The translations under genes were made by a program, and so were the position numbers. A model generated the notes under the pieces. The model saw nothing but the letters and a program-made list of their open reading frames with translations, did not search any database and was not told the DNA's origin. DNA of 64,000 nt from Acanthopleura granulata (Eukaryota; Mollusca; Polyplacophora; Chitonida; Chitonidae), in assembly GCA_016165875.1 (NCBI GenBank), contig JABBOT010000015.1, positions 5,005,928 to 5,069,927 on the forward strand, given 5' to 3'. Of the stretch, positions 1 through 11,817 are shown one piece after another (the stretch's first letter is position 1; every line of letters begins with the position of its first letter).

Positions 1-108
1 GCAGATAAGAATCTATCAACCCGTTAAATTTTTGGTGTCATGATGTTTTAGTGATTCAGCACTGCACTGGAACTGTCCTTGCGGAACGAGATACCATCGT
101 GCACTGAT

Positions 109-137
109 CTAACTACGGGTTAAAAAGGGACATTTTA
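109..137 (-). CDS. Possible tiny terminal exon of the CIMIP2-like gene
   Basis: TTCCAG at 143-138, behind a T-rich tract, could be an acceptor. In the required phase it would add nine residues (VKCPFLTRS) and end at TAG 111-109, for a total of about 284 aa. Against this, the peptide does not look like a family C-terminus, which usually continues after H-I-P-G. The true last exon may be outside the window. Confidence 0.25.
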
Positions 138-214
138 CTGGAAGAAAACGCGAACAACATTTCTATGTATCCAATGTCCCCTATATAGGCCGACTACTGA
201 GCAACGCAACGTAC

Positions 215-436
215 CTGGTATATGGCCAGTATACCGCGGTATCAGGCCGGAAGCATCGGGGTAGACACTGACAGGGTCCCTGCGTTCATCTTGGACCCGC
301 TCCAGTTTCACGGGTGCCGTTGCAGCGGCTTTGGTTAGGGCTACAGCGTCCGTAAACTCGTTCAGAGCTACATGCGTCAAGGCAGGGAAACCCTGGCCGA
401 TGTGGAACTTCACTTTTGGGACGTTACCCATATAAC
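215..436 (-). CDS. CIMIP2: CIMIP2-like exon 5
   Basis: The acceptor is TCAG at 440-437. The first two bases complete a serine, followed by YMGNVPKVKFHIGQGFPALT and, near the end, GLIPRYTGHIP. The donor is GTACGT from 214. The exon carries two more copies of the family's Y-x-G-x-x-P repeat. The continuation is unresolved in this window. Confidence 0.8.
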
Positions 437-3400
437 CTGAGGACAGAATGTTATTTGTTAGCCTTGGTGATTCTGACTCGCCGTATACTGTGCTTAGACC
501 GGGTCACGTGAGATCACGTGAAATATAGCGTCATCGTTTTTCATACGTCCGAGCAGATTCTCGCTTCGCGCACGAATAGGCTGCGATCATTCGGATATTT
601 GAATTCTCTATAATTTGCTGCCATCAACAGTACATCTTAAATATTTACTAACAATCACCCTTCTTAAATACATATTTACAAAGTTACAGTTTTTGCAGTT
701 GGTTAAGTGACGCGTTCAACGACAGAGTTAAGGACCTTTCCCGCCTACAGTAGCTCCTGGTCTAAAGTGCATGTGCTCCTTTTTACGTTTTCCATGATGT
801 TTTGCCAGCAAATTGATGATGCATTATTTACTCTATTATTATGGTCTTGGATTTCCCCCGGGCTCCGTCCAGTTTCCTTCTACTGTAATGCTGGCCCACT
901 ATAACACATGTCAGAAGGGACTGCTCCAGGTGAAGTGGACACTACTAGCTCCTTAAGTGGAGAAATCTGATTCGGGGAATCGGAAAAGCGGTAAAACTGC
1001 GGAAATAGTACCAGTGGACAAAAATACAGAAGTGGAATGTCGTTTAAAGTTGTAGTCAAGAATATTTCTACGGCAGGTGGGGAAAACCATGCATGTTTCA
1101 TGGAGTTACCACGAAGTTTTTATGCCTGTGGAGGCATAGACTCTCACCCATAGAGTAAACAGCCAAATATATGAACACCAATAAAATAAATATTTATTTG
1201 ATTGTTGTGTTTAACGCCAAAGTGAAGAGTTTTTCGCTTATATAATTGTGACAAATTGTATAAGGATGGAGGAACCTGACGGACTGCTCGGCTGTAACCA
1301 CCAACTTTTGACCACGGTCGGATATAGACCGCGGACACCCCAGGAGCAGTGAGATGGAGGAAAGGGTGGGATTGACACTCACACCCTCAGGTTTTACTTC
1401 ATATCTGGTTAGTAACAAGTCAGCATCGCGAACAGCTACATACTACACCTGAATTTAGTAAGACTGGTGCTGCAACATGCAGTGTGTCACCGAAAACTAC
1501 ACATGTGCATGGTCACAAATGTTTCAAACCCTCAAAAAAAAAAAAAAAATTCTGAGTTCGTTATCAGAGGGATGACGGATTGCATTTCGTGGATCTATCG
1601 GATTAATTTGTTCCTGATAACAAAATAATCCGCAAACAGGAACGGATTAATCGTTTAAATCGAGGAAAATGGAATCCATCCTCCCCGGTAACAGATTTAA
1701 CGGAAGATATTTTAAGGAAAGGTTCTGTATGATAAAAGACTACTTCTAAACCGAAAATACAATGGGAAAGCCATAATTAGCGTAATGTTATTAACAAGGT
1801 TTACGTTACATAAACTGGAGGCTCTTATAAACGCACTGCATGCATTGTTTACACTAAAAGGCATTTCTTGACAAAACGTTTCCTGATCACAACATTTTCC
1901 GGCAGAACCAGTTGCGAGCCAGAAGCACCCGAACAATGCCCATTGCATAGACGTTCCCTTAAAGACAGGGGCCTCAGGGGCCTTGGAGCAATTGACCTTT
2001 TTCCCTCTTGCATATCCAACAGTGCCTTCGGCAAGTTACTGCCTAACTCTCCCACGCACAGGTAGGCACACATGCACCATACGACATGGTTGAAGACGAG
2101 CGATCTTCAGAGAACGACACTGAAAACGGCCTCATAATAAGCGTAATAATAAGTAAATAAATATATCAGGTACATAAAATTCAGGAAGAGATAGTAATTT
2201 GGAATTCAGTGATATCCATAATTTACACCTACTCTATGAGACTATGCACGACTTACTGGACATAAACCGTTTGTTGGGGTTGTCGTTCGACAAGATAAAG
2301 GGGGAGTTGTTCATAGCCGGGTGGATGGCGTTACGTGAAATGTACGAATCCGCCTCGCGCTGAATGGGTACCAGTCGCGGGCAGTGACGGCGTAAGGCCA
2401 TCTGAAACAATCACATATTTCTCATGAATGCATGCAAAATATGGAAAGAAAGCAGGGAAAGACATGGCATGCTGTCTTGGTTGTTTCATGTGTACTGCCG
2501 AGCTGAGCTGTCCCAAGTGTTTATTCAATTATAATCATTATTAGTTTTCACTCTTATTTAAAGTTTCTCCTTTGAATCACACATCGGAGGAAAACTTGGG
2601 TACAACTTGGAGGAATTAGCTTTCTTCACTTTGCTCAGTGCCTCATAGAGCATTAAAAGCAGATGTTTTGTCTGTTATATTACAAATAGACAGTGATATG
2701 TAATAGTTTTGAAAATCAGTGCACCTCTTCTGGGTTTTTCATGATGCATGCAAAAAATTCTTCAGAAGTTAACATATTATAACAGGCATTTTTATAACAT
2801 ATTTTTAGAGGCATTTCTTTATTTTGCAACTTCGAATTGGCGATCCTGCCTCGTGGCAGCCACTGTAATGAATTGCCCTGATGCCGGCAAGAGTACTCAT
2901 ATTGCATGCAGATCTCTCCCTGAACTTTCCATCATACAGTATACATAGACATTAAACATGTCAGTATAGCAATTGGAGAACTATTATGTACACAGACTGG
3001 AACTTTAATATTTAATACGGAACTTTGCATCCGGCGAAGGATGCTTATCTGTACTCAAAAGAGTGTGTAAGTTCTGGAAGGTGGCGTTAAACACCAATCA
3101 GTCGCCTACTCAATCAAAAATGTGCCAATAACTAGAAGCTCAAATGACAGGAGTGTTTGGGCCTACCTGGTCAGCCGCCTCCGTGTTCGGAATATTCTGC
3201 AGTAGAAGTCAGACAGAGGAAATGAAATGAAGTGAAGAGAAACAAACAAGTTGGAAATAAAGTGAAGTTAAGAGCAACAAACAGGTAGGAAATAACATGA
3301 AGTCTGGGGGGAGAACCTAGTTTCTGGAAAGGTCTATAGCCTGCTTGTTGTCCCGCTCTTAGGGAGCTCATGGGCCTACAACAGACCGACCAATGGAGGA

Positions 3401-5518
3401 AAATGACAACTGGTGTCACCAACATGTTATAATTATGCGTTTCTTTTTTTTGGGGGGGGGGGGCAAACAATATATTCTAACGTTATCATCGCATTTTTTT
3501 TTATTGTAGAGGAAGTGTTTTGCGCGCAACGATCTGATTTGCTTAATAAGTTGAAAGTATTGATCTTCCTATAGCCTTGATCTTGCTTTATAATGAACAA
3601 AATGTGAAATCCCATTGCCATAACCAAACCCCGACGTTGAACATTATACAGATCAGCGAAACTCCTTACCGGCATTGGTAGGTCCACCCGATTGGTGGTT
3701 TCGGGTAACTCAGACATTTTCCGCTGGTGGGACAAGTGGTCCGTTTCGAAAGCTGCCACGGCGTTCTTACATTTCTCTGTGTATCTCTCTCCGTAAAATT
3801 GCCGCAGGCGGGGCACGAACCCTGGCGATAACAAGTTAGGTATGAAAACATATACTAGGTCTACATCGGATAAAGACGGTTTGTTTTTGAGGTAAGTTTA
3901 ATTAACTGTGATATATGTATATTGTGTACAGCAATTACTCCTTCCTTTCCTTGTCCTTTTTTTCATGTACTGCTTTACACGCATTCTCATGTGTTCTTAT
4001 AATTCTCACTGTCTTATAACTGAAATATGTAAAACCATAGGCAAGAAAAAAATCCAGGCTTTTCAAGACCTAGAAGGTGCTTTCAATGTTCGGGGCTTTT
4101 TCCAGGCCGAGTACGAGCTCCAGAAAACTACGTCTCGTACTAAAATGCGCCATATCCGCTTTTCTCACCCGTATATCCGGGCACGAGAGGTTTGCCGAAC
4201 ATCTGCCCGCCCCAGTTTTCCGATCGTCTGCTCAGCAGCTCATCGCGCGACTTCCTGGACTGGGCAACGGCCTCGTTCACGGGCTTTATGGAGGATAGCA
4301 GGGTGGCCTCTGAGCAGGCCACGGACTTGTCCTGAATGAGACAGTGGGTAGTTCGACCGAAGGTTTCGCCAATCTTATACTTGAACTGAGGGCAATAACC
4401 GCCATATCTGGAAGAAAAGGTGTGGGGGATGTCACTTTGGGAATGAATTAGAACAGTCAACGCATAACCCCTAACACTTATAATGAACTATTCGCATGAC
4501 GTCATAGAAGTTTAGCAACGTAAACTGTTATAATTGACAGTGGATATTCCAGCTCTTAAGTTTCCGGTGTCAAAAACCTTCACATAATGTGATCACATTT
4601 TCTGAATTGTGGGTGATGAGCTGCTCTTTAGGTACCGTAAGGCCCGGGTGTGTCGTGCTCACTCAAATCAATATGGTGTATTCTGTTCGCTATTAGATAG
4701 GCGACGGCCGAAACTTTGTAAAACCTAGGCACCACTGAATATAGGACACACAGTGATAGAGAAACACCCAAAGAACACTGGATTCATTACAACTTAGTTT
4801 CACCAAGCTTTACAGATCGATCTGTGGGCATGCATAAAATGCGCCATATTGTGACAAACAAGGGGGAGGTAACCTAGTTTCTGGAAAGGTCGAAAGCCTG
4901 CTTGTTGTCTCGCTCTGAGGTGAACCGTAAAGTAATGTATGAAGCAATGTAAATGGGTAAAGTGTCCGAACAGAAAACTACATGTGGTTTAATATTTAGT
5001 TATCTTTTTTTTATTATTTAATAATATTTAATATTTGATTATTTTTACTTTGATTGGCGTTTAACTCTTGCTCGCTTACTACAGGCTGTCAGGTACATGG
5101 ACGAGAGCAGAAAACCAGAGGAAAACACCGCCTTTCTTCAGGCACCTGACACTCCGCCCGACTTAAAGCGTGAGCTAAACTAGCGAAAGGCGGACTTAAC
5201 CAGCGGCCATACTGGTAAGGGGCCGTTCGGTTGCGACGAGACCAAAGTTCATTTGCCCGGGGAGAAATATCTGTCTATTACCACGTTCCTTGTCAAAAAC
5301 GTCCATGAAGTTCTAAAGCAAGCACATCACCATAAATTAGGAACGACAGGTCGATGAAAGCCTTCCATCACTGGATATATAGGACACGGAGTGATATTTA
5401 TAGCTTTACAACGTACACTGGGGGTATAATTGCCTCCATTATGTAATTATGTGTCATCGTAATGGTGTTGTAAATTATTTTGCTTGCACATTATCATGTT
5501 TATTACATGTATGCCTTG

Positions 5519-5551
<33 letters not shown>

Positions 5552-6955
5552 TTGTATAACTGCACCCCGGAAACTTACTCTGGGGAGTCGTGAAATTCAT
5601 GTAAGTGGTAAGGGATTTACTGAGTAATTAATTTATTACGGGGCAGCAGATCGGTGCAAAACGAAATTTGTCACAAAAAGCCTTAGTCTAGTCTGATCAT
5701 TATTTTGGCTAAAAAAGAAACGTTTTACGTGGTATGATTCTTCGCCCAAGTACAGCTGGGGTTTGGGAATCTCATATTAAGTTTTACACACACAGGCACA
5801 CGTTGCAGGAGTACGGTTCACAGGAGCCTTATTCAGTGCTGAACATAAAGGTGTACAAAAATGTTTTGTGACATCACTGGCAAAACACATTGTCGCTATG
5901 GTCCATAAAGCCCGCCATACATGCTATAAAAACATCGGGCTGCATTTAATTGGGTGAAAAAAAAAATCTACAAAAAAGGCAAAAGAGGCAAGTGAAGGTA
6001 TGTTCGCATCCAGGTTTTAATTCTCTTAATATTCTTCAGATTCCATAAATCTTCATCCCAATCAGCAGGCTTTATGCTGACACGTTAAATAACGCCTGGT
6101 ATTTAATTAAACTAGGAATGTCTTTTCATGGTGAGTTTGCTCTTCTAAGATTCTGGAAAGACATATTTACACATGACTGTAGATAAATACCCAGTGAGCC
6201 TATGGATCCGACAACTTCACGGTCTGTATACATACCTTATAGTCAACGACAGTAAATTTAAGTAAATGTGACATTTACATTTCCCACACACAAATGCAAT
6301 CATGTAGGAGAAATTTCCAAATCACTATTTAGGTCAGCCAGCTATGTCCAAAGTCAAATTCGCAAAACTCGGCTTCATTTTCAGAAATAGCTTTTCAATC
6401 GCTTTAAAAAATGCATGCGTGATGAAAATGAAAGACAGCTAGCTATACATGTGAGTATGTAGGAAGCAGTCAACAGGGCAATTTGACGTACATGTATTCA
6501 ATAAATACAGGCCTACTCTATTGTCTCAAATCAATGACTATAAACACATGTACATGTATACACGTAGTGCAGAGCTTGAATCATCCATTCGCGTCCATCA
6601 TGTCCTTAATATACATGGAGGTATGGTAAGCACTGTATCAACAGTTCTCACAGTGTTAACTGAAAAATGTAATTTATTATACAGGTTTATTGACGTCAAC
6701 ATTTTCAGTGTTGTTAAGGAAATAAGCTGACTTGATTTTAAATCTATGCCCGATCAGAAAAACATTGCCGTACATTGTATTCATTATTATACTATGCAGC
6801 CTATATGCCAAGTCTTCTGTCATAAATTACAAAGTATCAAATAATAGACTAGTTTCTGTAATGGCATCATCAGCATCTTCAACTTACCCAGGTGTGTGGT
6901 ACGGATTTTTCGGCAGGAGCTCTATCCGCTCCCTGAAGGGAATAAGTGTTGACAT
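215..6955 (-). CDS. CIMIP2: Ciliary microtubule inner protein 2 (CIMIP2/FAM166, DUF2475) family gene, five exons seen
   Basis: CIMIP2/FAM166 proteins line the inside of axonemal doublet microtubules. I read five minus-strand exons: 6955-6888, 4407-4169, 3821-3670, 2401-2257 and 436-215. Each has GT donors and AG acceptors, and the phases join without a break, giving about 275 residues. Family signatures visible are YGGYCPQFKYKIGETFG directly after exon 1, the linker PGYTGFVPR made across the exon 2/3 junction, SPFILSNDNPNKRF in exon 4, and YMGNVPKVKFHIGQGF followed by GLIPRYTGHIP in exon 5. These are the repeated Y-x-G-(Y/F)-x-P motifs of the family. Human members are, from memory, roughly 275-320 aa, so most of the protein is here. 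Exon 5 ends in a good donor at 214, so at least one more exon follows. A tiny candidate lies at 137-109; otherwise the end lies beyond position 1. Family assignment is confident; the exact paralogue (A, B or C) is not. Confidence 0.85.
437..2256 (-). other. CIMIP2-like intron 4
   Basis: No coding signal was seen on either strand. It contains a poly-A run near 1536-1549. Open frames here are short, lack splice context and have no recognisable motif. Confidence 0.6.
2257..2401 (-). CDS. CIMIP2: CIMIP2-like exon 4
   Basis: The acceptor follows a pyrimidine-rich run ending in TTTCAG at 2402. The exon has 48 codons plus one base and contains SPFILSNDNPNKRFMS, a block I associate with this family. 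The donor GTAAGT starts at 2256. Phase 0 in and phase 1 out match exons 3 and 5. Confidence 0.82.
3306..3359. repeat. Dispersed ~55-bp repeat, copy 1
   Basis: This block (core CCTAGTTTCTGGAAAGGTC) recurs with few changes at 4862-4917, in the same orientation. The copies lie in introns 3 and 1 of the CIMIP2-like gene. It is probably a fragment of an interspersed element. Confidence 0.6.
3670..3821 (-). CDS. CIMIP2: CIMIP2-like exon 3
   Basis: The acceptor AG is at 3823-3822. The exon starts with GG, completing the glycine of GYTGFVPR, and encodes exactly 50 further codons, FVPRLRQFYGERYTEK through VDLPMP. The donor is GTAAGG from 3669, phase 0. The protein motif FVPR and the Y-G-x-x-Y-T spacing fit CIMIP2. 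Confidence 0.85.
4169..4407 (-). CDS. CIMIP2: CIMIP2-like exon 2
   Basis: The acceptor is CAG at 4410-4408 behind a pyrimidine tract. The first base completes glycine, then reads YGGYCPQFKYKIGETFGR and TTHCLIQD. The exon ends at PLVPGYTG with donor GTGAGA from 4168, one base into the glycine codon. This is the most diagnostic exon of the family. Confidence 0.88.
4862..4917. repeat. Dispersed ~55-bp repeat, copy 2
   Basis: This is the second copy of the block at 3306-3359, sharing the CCTAGTTTCTGGAAAGGTC core and the following GCCTGCTTGTTGT. Confidence 0.6.
5519..5552. repeat. TG dinucleotide microsatellite
   Basis: An uninterrupted (TG)n run of about 12 units follows a short TA run. It lies in CIMIP2-like intron 1. 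Confidence 0.85.
6888..6955 (-). CDS. CIMIP2: CIMIP2-like exon 1 (start codon)
   Basis: The ATG at 6955 opens 22 codons ending in the peptide NPYHTP plus the first two bases of a glycine codon. The donor follows directly as GTAAGT at 6887-6882. The short leader ending in Y-H-x-P-G before the G-Y-C-P-Q motif is the usual layout of this family. The start is chosen because it is the only ATG that joins in phase with exon 2. Confidence 0.82.
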
Positions 6956-7109
6956 GATATCAGAAAGCTTTCCTGGGACGGGATCTTACAAGTACCGGTA
7001 TAGCTGCCGCCTGTTCGATTAAAATCTGAACTGAGCAGAGATAGCTATAAATGTACAGCCCCTTTCTCTCCTCTCTCAGTCAAGATGTCTTCACTTCATA
7101 AGCGGTCAC

Positions 7110-7215
7110 TCGGAAGGTGACGTATTGTGACGTCATAATGGAGCTGGTAGTCTCGCAAAACAACGTCGCGTGTGGCTGTCTGATGTCGTGACGTTCATGG
7201 CGGCTCCAGTGCATT
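7110..7215 (-). promoter_or_regulatory. Candidate promoter region of the CIMIP2-like gene
   Basis: A perfect palindromic cAMP-response element, TGACGTCA, lies at 7128-7135, about 175 bases upstream of the start codon. A second TGACG core and an ATGGCGGC string lie near 7190-7206. These resemble CREB and YY1 sites of animal core promoters. No X-box typical of RFX-controlled ciliary genes was found by eye. The transcription start is unknown. Confidence 0.3.
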
Positions 7216-7329
7216 TGTACTATAGACCACATTGTGTAGAGTCGTTTGTCTACTTTTCTTGCATTTAGACGAAATATGAGTCTGTATGTTAAAGCTATAT
7301 TTAATGCCTTATACATATCTGAAATCACT

Positions 7330-9940
7330 GTTTACAGGGTCAAGATTGCACATTTACCAGGTTGAGAAATGGTTCAGACAGGCTTTTTAGCGTTTGCCAC
7401 GCCAGGGGAACAACATTCTCGATACACCAGAGGTTATCCGATGGGGAAGCGAATAGGAATCCTTGACGCTGTGAAGGTTTCCAGGCTCATCATGACGCCA
7501 ATGAAATCATATATTCCATCACATATATGCCACCTTACGGGGTTAAAAAATATGCCGAATTTCCATTGATTAGTAACATCGGACGTATGGGCGCCACAAT
7601 CGGAAATAAGGTTGAAAAGAAAAATTAAAAAGACAGGAATGTTATTCGGAAAATAAAACTAATTTGCACTAAATATTTCATCACTTTTTTTAATGCAATT
7701 GTCAGAAGTCTTAAACTGAGAAAAAAAAAATAAAAAAAGGACTGAAAAATATTTCAATCCTTCTAATCAAGAGAGGCGTTAAAGACCAATCACAGTACAA
7801 GTGTGAAAAGGTTATCAGTTTGGTCAGACTAATTACACACCAGTTCCACAAACATCAGGTGTCATAACTCAGCTTCAAAGAAAAGTTACTTCTTTTCACT
7901 TTTAATTAGGGATTTTATGGTTTTTATTATATTGCAATAAATCATATGTGACATTGCTGTGTATATAAGTAAAGTATATTCTTTATTATACCATTTACCG
8001 TTCAGTATGTGTGGTTATACGCACGTGTGGACCTGGCTGGGACATGCATATAATGCTCAGTTGTCTAACGGGTACATGTATCTCCGCGAAGCTCTTCGAC
8101 ACAATAACACAGAGGTCGAGGGTTCGAAACCAGCTTTCGTCGGATCTCAGCTGCAGCTGTTTAAGTCAATGGGTTTTATTCAGATTTTGCCGAAGAAAGA
8201 CAAGCGGCTTTCTGCACCAGTAAACCTGGCAATCGCCGTGTAAGTGAAACGTTCTTTACTACGCCAATCAACCAAACACATGTGCACAATAATAATGAAA
8301 AACCAAGGCATATTTGTACATTGTATTTATGCAAAGTTTCCATTACATATCCATTACATATACCTGTTTACTAAGAAATCAAAGATATTAATATCAATGA
8401 GATTATCAACATAATATCGTGTTATTTACAATGCTGTTTACACGGTGTAGCATTTAATACATGCAAAAACATTTTCAGTGTATACGTTCGGATGTGTTGT
8501 ATGGTGACGTTATAGTGACGTTATAGTATATACACATAGCGCCTACGAATAACATAACTAGGCCTATATGCAGATGTGAACACGGGGATGCATTAGCCCA
8601 GTGGGGACCCATCAAACGCCAGGCAGCAGGGCTATACAGGTCGAAATGGTCCTCTCATGGTTCATCATAGTGACGTCACATTGACGGCAGCACGACGTTA
8701 CAACAGAAACGGGTACATGGCAACACTGTAGACGTTGCAATACAATCAATGTTTGACGTAAAAATCAATGGCTCAAGGTTTTGCTTCACAACAGCGCCAC
8801 TTCACGGGATTAAGTATTATGCCGCCTTCACATTTACTCTTCACACAACGTGATATGCGCAAGGGCTCTTGTTCATATATGTAGCAACTTCACGTGTAGC
8901 GCAATATGCTCAATAATATTTCCTTACATAAAGTCATTCTTGTGTCACAGCATTGTTTATACATTCAACAATAATATAATTCAAAAACATTTATACAAGA
9001 ATACTGTTCGGCCATAAACATAAATAAATGTACGAAGTGGATGATGCGTAGATGATAATTAAAGAAAATTACCCTAAATGACCTAAAACCCAAAAAGTGC
9101 ATTTTTAGGGGCAAATTAATGTCAAAAAATATTATTTCTGGTGCTAAAATTTACATTGTTCCAGTAGGACATCATACTAGCTTCCAAGCAAACCTTGAAA
9201 CAACTTTGTTAAATGCATAAAACTCTCAGCATTAGCAAAAATAAGCACCTCACTCATGGACGACATTTTAGGTCATTTAGAGTATACAACAATATAATGT
9301 TGTTTCGCTGTATACATATCAGTGTAGACATTGTTCAGTGGCACATATTTATTACAATATCAAAGCACACGGCATACCGAGTATCATCCTATCTACAAAC
9401 ATGTATTTGTAAAATGATTTGAAATGATAAACAAATTATTTCCCTATATTTGTTTAAACACATAACGAGGTTTGACAAAACATTTCATTCTATGCCATCA
9501 AAAAAAACAAATGGCATGCGTATATTATATACATATTCTGGGGATTATGTATGACAGGCAAACGTTCCTATCCGTCCTCCTTTCTATTATTTCAGACTTC
9601 ATGAAGTCAATGGATAACAAAGATTCTATAAAATACTCTCGGTCTGAGAGGGTTTGGTAATTCTAAGCCAAAGACAACACAGACAACATCTCAACAAAAA
9701 ATTTAGCCGGATAATACAGGTGTACAGTGACTAAACATTTGATGGCGTCGTGGCGTCGAGATTTAGTGGCGTCATGGCGTCAAGGCGTCATCAGTCACTG
9801 GCTTGAACCAAAGGAAAGAGTGCATAGTCTTGTCGTGGGAAACACATTTGTACTAACATGGTATTTCTTTCTATCCAAGGAATTTTACGAAAATGTGAGA
9901 TGGACCAATCCGTGATGTCATCAAACAGAATCATATTCTT
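7330..9940. other. Intergenic stretch without recognised genes
   Basis: AT-rich sequence with one SINE-like copy (8045-8275). A GGCGTC-rich patch at 9743-9793 repeats that hexamer several times. No exon with recognisable protein content was seen. Confidence 0.5.
8045..8275 (+). mobile_element. tRNA-derived SINE, second family, diverged copy
   Basis: A box-B-like GGTTCGAAACC at 8119-8129 follows a possible box A near 8053, as in a Pol III promoter. The body then ends in GTGTAAGTGAAACGTTC and CGCCAATCAA, which matches the 3' tail shared by the other SINEs here. The middle differs from the main family, so this looks like a second SINE sharing a tail. The open frames across it are not genes. Confidence 0.5.
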
Positions 9941-9942
9941 CA

Positions 9943-10128
9943 GACCTAGCTCTCCGGCCGTGTGGAGTCCCAATGCCCAAGCTTAAGGTCTTGGTCTCCG
10001 GCCGTGTGGTTTGGAGTCCCGGCGCCCAAGCTTAAGGCCTAGGTCTCCGGCCGTGTGGTTTGGAGTCCCAATGCCCAAGCTTTAGGCCTAGGTCTCCGGC
10101 CGTGTGGTTTGGAGTCCAGATGCCTAAG
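9943..10128. repeat. GC-rich tandem repeat, ~54 bp, four copies
   Basis: The block TCTCCGGCCGTGTGG followed by TTTGGAGTCC and GCCCAAGCTTAAGGCCTA recurs four times. The first copy lacks the TTTGG and the last is altered. It is much richer in GC than its flanks. Confidence 0.8.
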
Positions 10129-10724
10129 GACGCATGCATCAAGGGCCGATTCCCCAAAGCTGTTTCGGTCAAAAATGTCGTCACAGAGCTTAGTTTTTGG
10201 TACCGGAGATTGTACTTTTGAAACATTTGCTTTGGGGTAACATTCATGAGGTATTCAATATTTTAATTTTTAAGGCCTAAAAATAAGCCCTAAAATTACA
10301 TTTCAGATTTTAACCTCAGTCAGAAATGCCTTTCCGGAATCGACCCCTGCCAAATGTACACGTGTATGCTACATTGCCATTTTTATCCCTACCACAATAA
10401 GCATTTACATAATACTGGAAGTTGGAAAAATAGCAATGCCACAGTTTTGGGCACATGATAATCGCACACTATTCTTCGAAAATAACAGGACTGAAAAGTT
10501 CGAAATACGTTATATTCACGAAGACAATAGCAGGGCACAAGTTACCGATCTGTGACATCTATGGACGAGTAGCTGTATATTAATGACACGGCAGCCAAAA
10601 ACGAAAATCGAAAACGAAATTTCTGAAACTGCGAAAACTAAACTTTAACGAAAAATAGTTCGTCGTGGAATGAAATTGATTCATAACAGGACTACCCTCG
10701 CGCCCTCCACCCCCTGTGTCACGA

Positions 10725-11060
10725 CACACATGAGATAACGCGCATGAAATGAGATACATGGAATAAGTAGCTCCAATGCTCCAATTATCTAAATGATTAA
10801 ATCGCGTGTAATGTGATACATCGCATGTATGATTAGTCACATGACACGGTCAGATAACCACATCATGAGATAAATTGCATCATGAGAACAATTATGTGAT
10901 GAGGTACATGCAGTTCGTATGATGAAAACAATCGCACACTCAAGTAATTCACTTGATAGGATAAACAGCATGATGGGATAAATCACATAAATGTCACCAT
11001 CTCATGGTCTAATAAATCGCATCATGGGATATGTCATGTCACGGGATGAATCGCACCGAT
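10725..11060. repeat. Degenerate short tandem repeat around CATGATGAGATAAATCGCAT
   Basis: Variants of a ~20-25 bp block containing ATGAGATA or ATGGGATA and ATCGCAT recur with drifting spacing. This is an old, decayed minisatellite. Confidence 0.5.
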
Positions 11061-11575
11061 TAGTTGATTCGCCATAGGCCCAAACTGACTGTCCCATTGG
11101 TTGGCTTTCCATTGTCTCAATTTGACTACTAGGTTCCTTGATTCCCGACAGCCCCAGTATGACTGCAATACTGCTTGAGTAGTCATTACCCCAGTTTGGT
11201 TGCGTCATTGATTGGCTTGCAGTAGTTCTGCGCGATTGGTTGGAACCCATAGTCTCAGTTTGACCGTCCGACTAGCCGTAGACCCAGTTTGACTGCACGG
11301 TTGTTTGGATCCCCATAGTCCCAATATGACCGCCCGGTTGACTGGCTTGCAATACACCCAGTTTGACCGCCCAATTGTTTGGTTCCCCATAGTTTCAATA
11401 TGAGTGTCCAATTGGATGGCTTGCCGTAAACACTGCTTGACTGTCCGGTTGTTTGGCTCCCCATAGTCCTAACAAGACTGCCCATTTGGTTGGATTGCTG
11501 AAAACCCAGTTTAACTGTCCGGTTGGTTGGCTCGACAAAGGCCAATTTGACCATCCGATTAGTTCGCGCCCCATG
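11050..11575. repeat. Degenerate ~48-bp minisatellite
   Basis: Recurring pieces are GGTTGGCTTGC, CCATAGTCCCAATATGACC and CCCAGTTTGACTG, arranged at roughly 48-bp intervals. The repeat explains the long minus-strand open frames with many N, R, T and Q residues here, which are therefore not treated as genes. Confidence 0.65.
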
Positions 11576-11817
11576 AACCCAATTAAGGTTTTCAGAGCAA
11601 TGCAACAAGTTGTTTTCCAAAATATCGTTAAGCATGAACATAAAATGACACGTCCTTCCCAACGATAAACCGAACCCAGGCTACTCCATCTAACTTGATT
11701 TTAAATGTAGGGGCTCTTAAATGTCTCCTAAAATAATGTCAAATTCCAAGCCAAAATGACGTCAAATGTCAAGCAAAAATTGGCTTTAACTTTCAAGCAA
11801 ACGTTGGGGTCCATACA

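Larger units (their letters stand above)
4408..6887 (-). other. CIMIP2-like intron 1
   Basis: This 2.48-kb intron has no coding signal. It holds a dispersed repeat copy (4862-4917), a possible antisense SINE-like piece near 5045-5215 that starts TTGATTGGCGTTTAAC, and a TG microsatellite near 5520-5550. Confidence 0.6.

Noticed and set aside
8100..8135. Possible tRNA gene from the box B GGTTCGAAACC
   Set aside because: No acceptor stem or cloverleaf can be closed, and the downstream sequence is a SINE body with the shared tail.
11255..11662. 135-codon minus-strand frame rich in Asn, Arg, Thr and Gln
   Set aside because: It is explained by the ~48-bp minisatellite, with no start or splice support.
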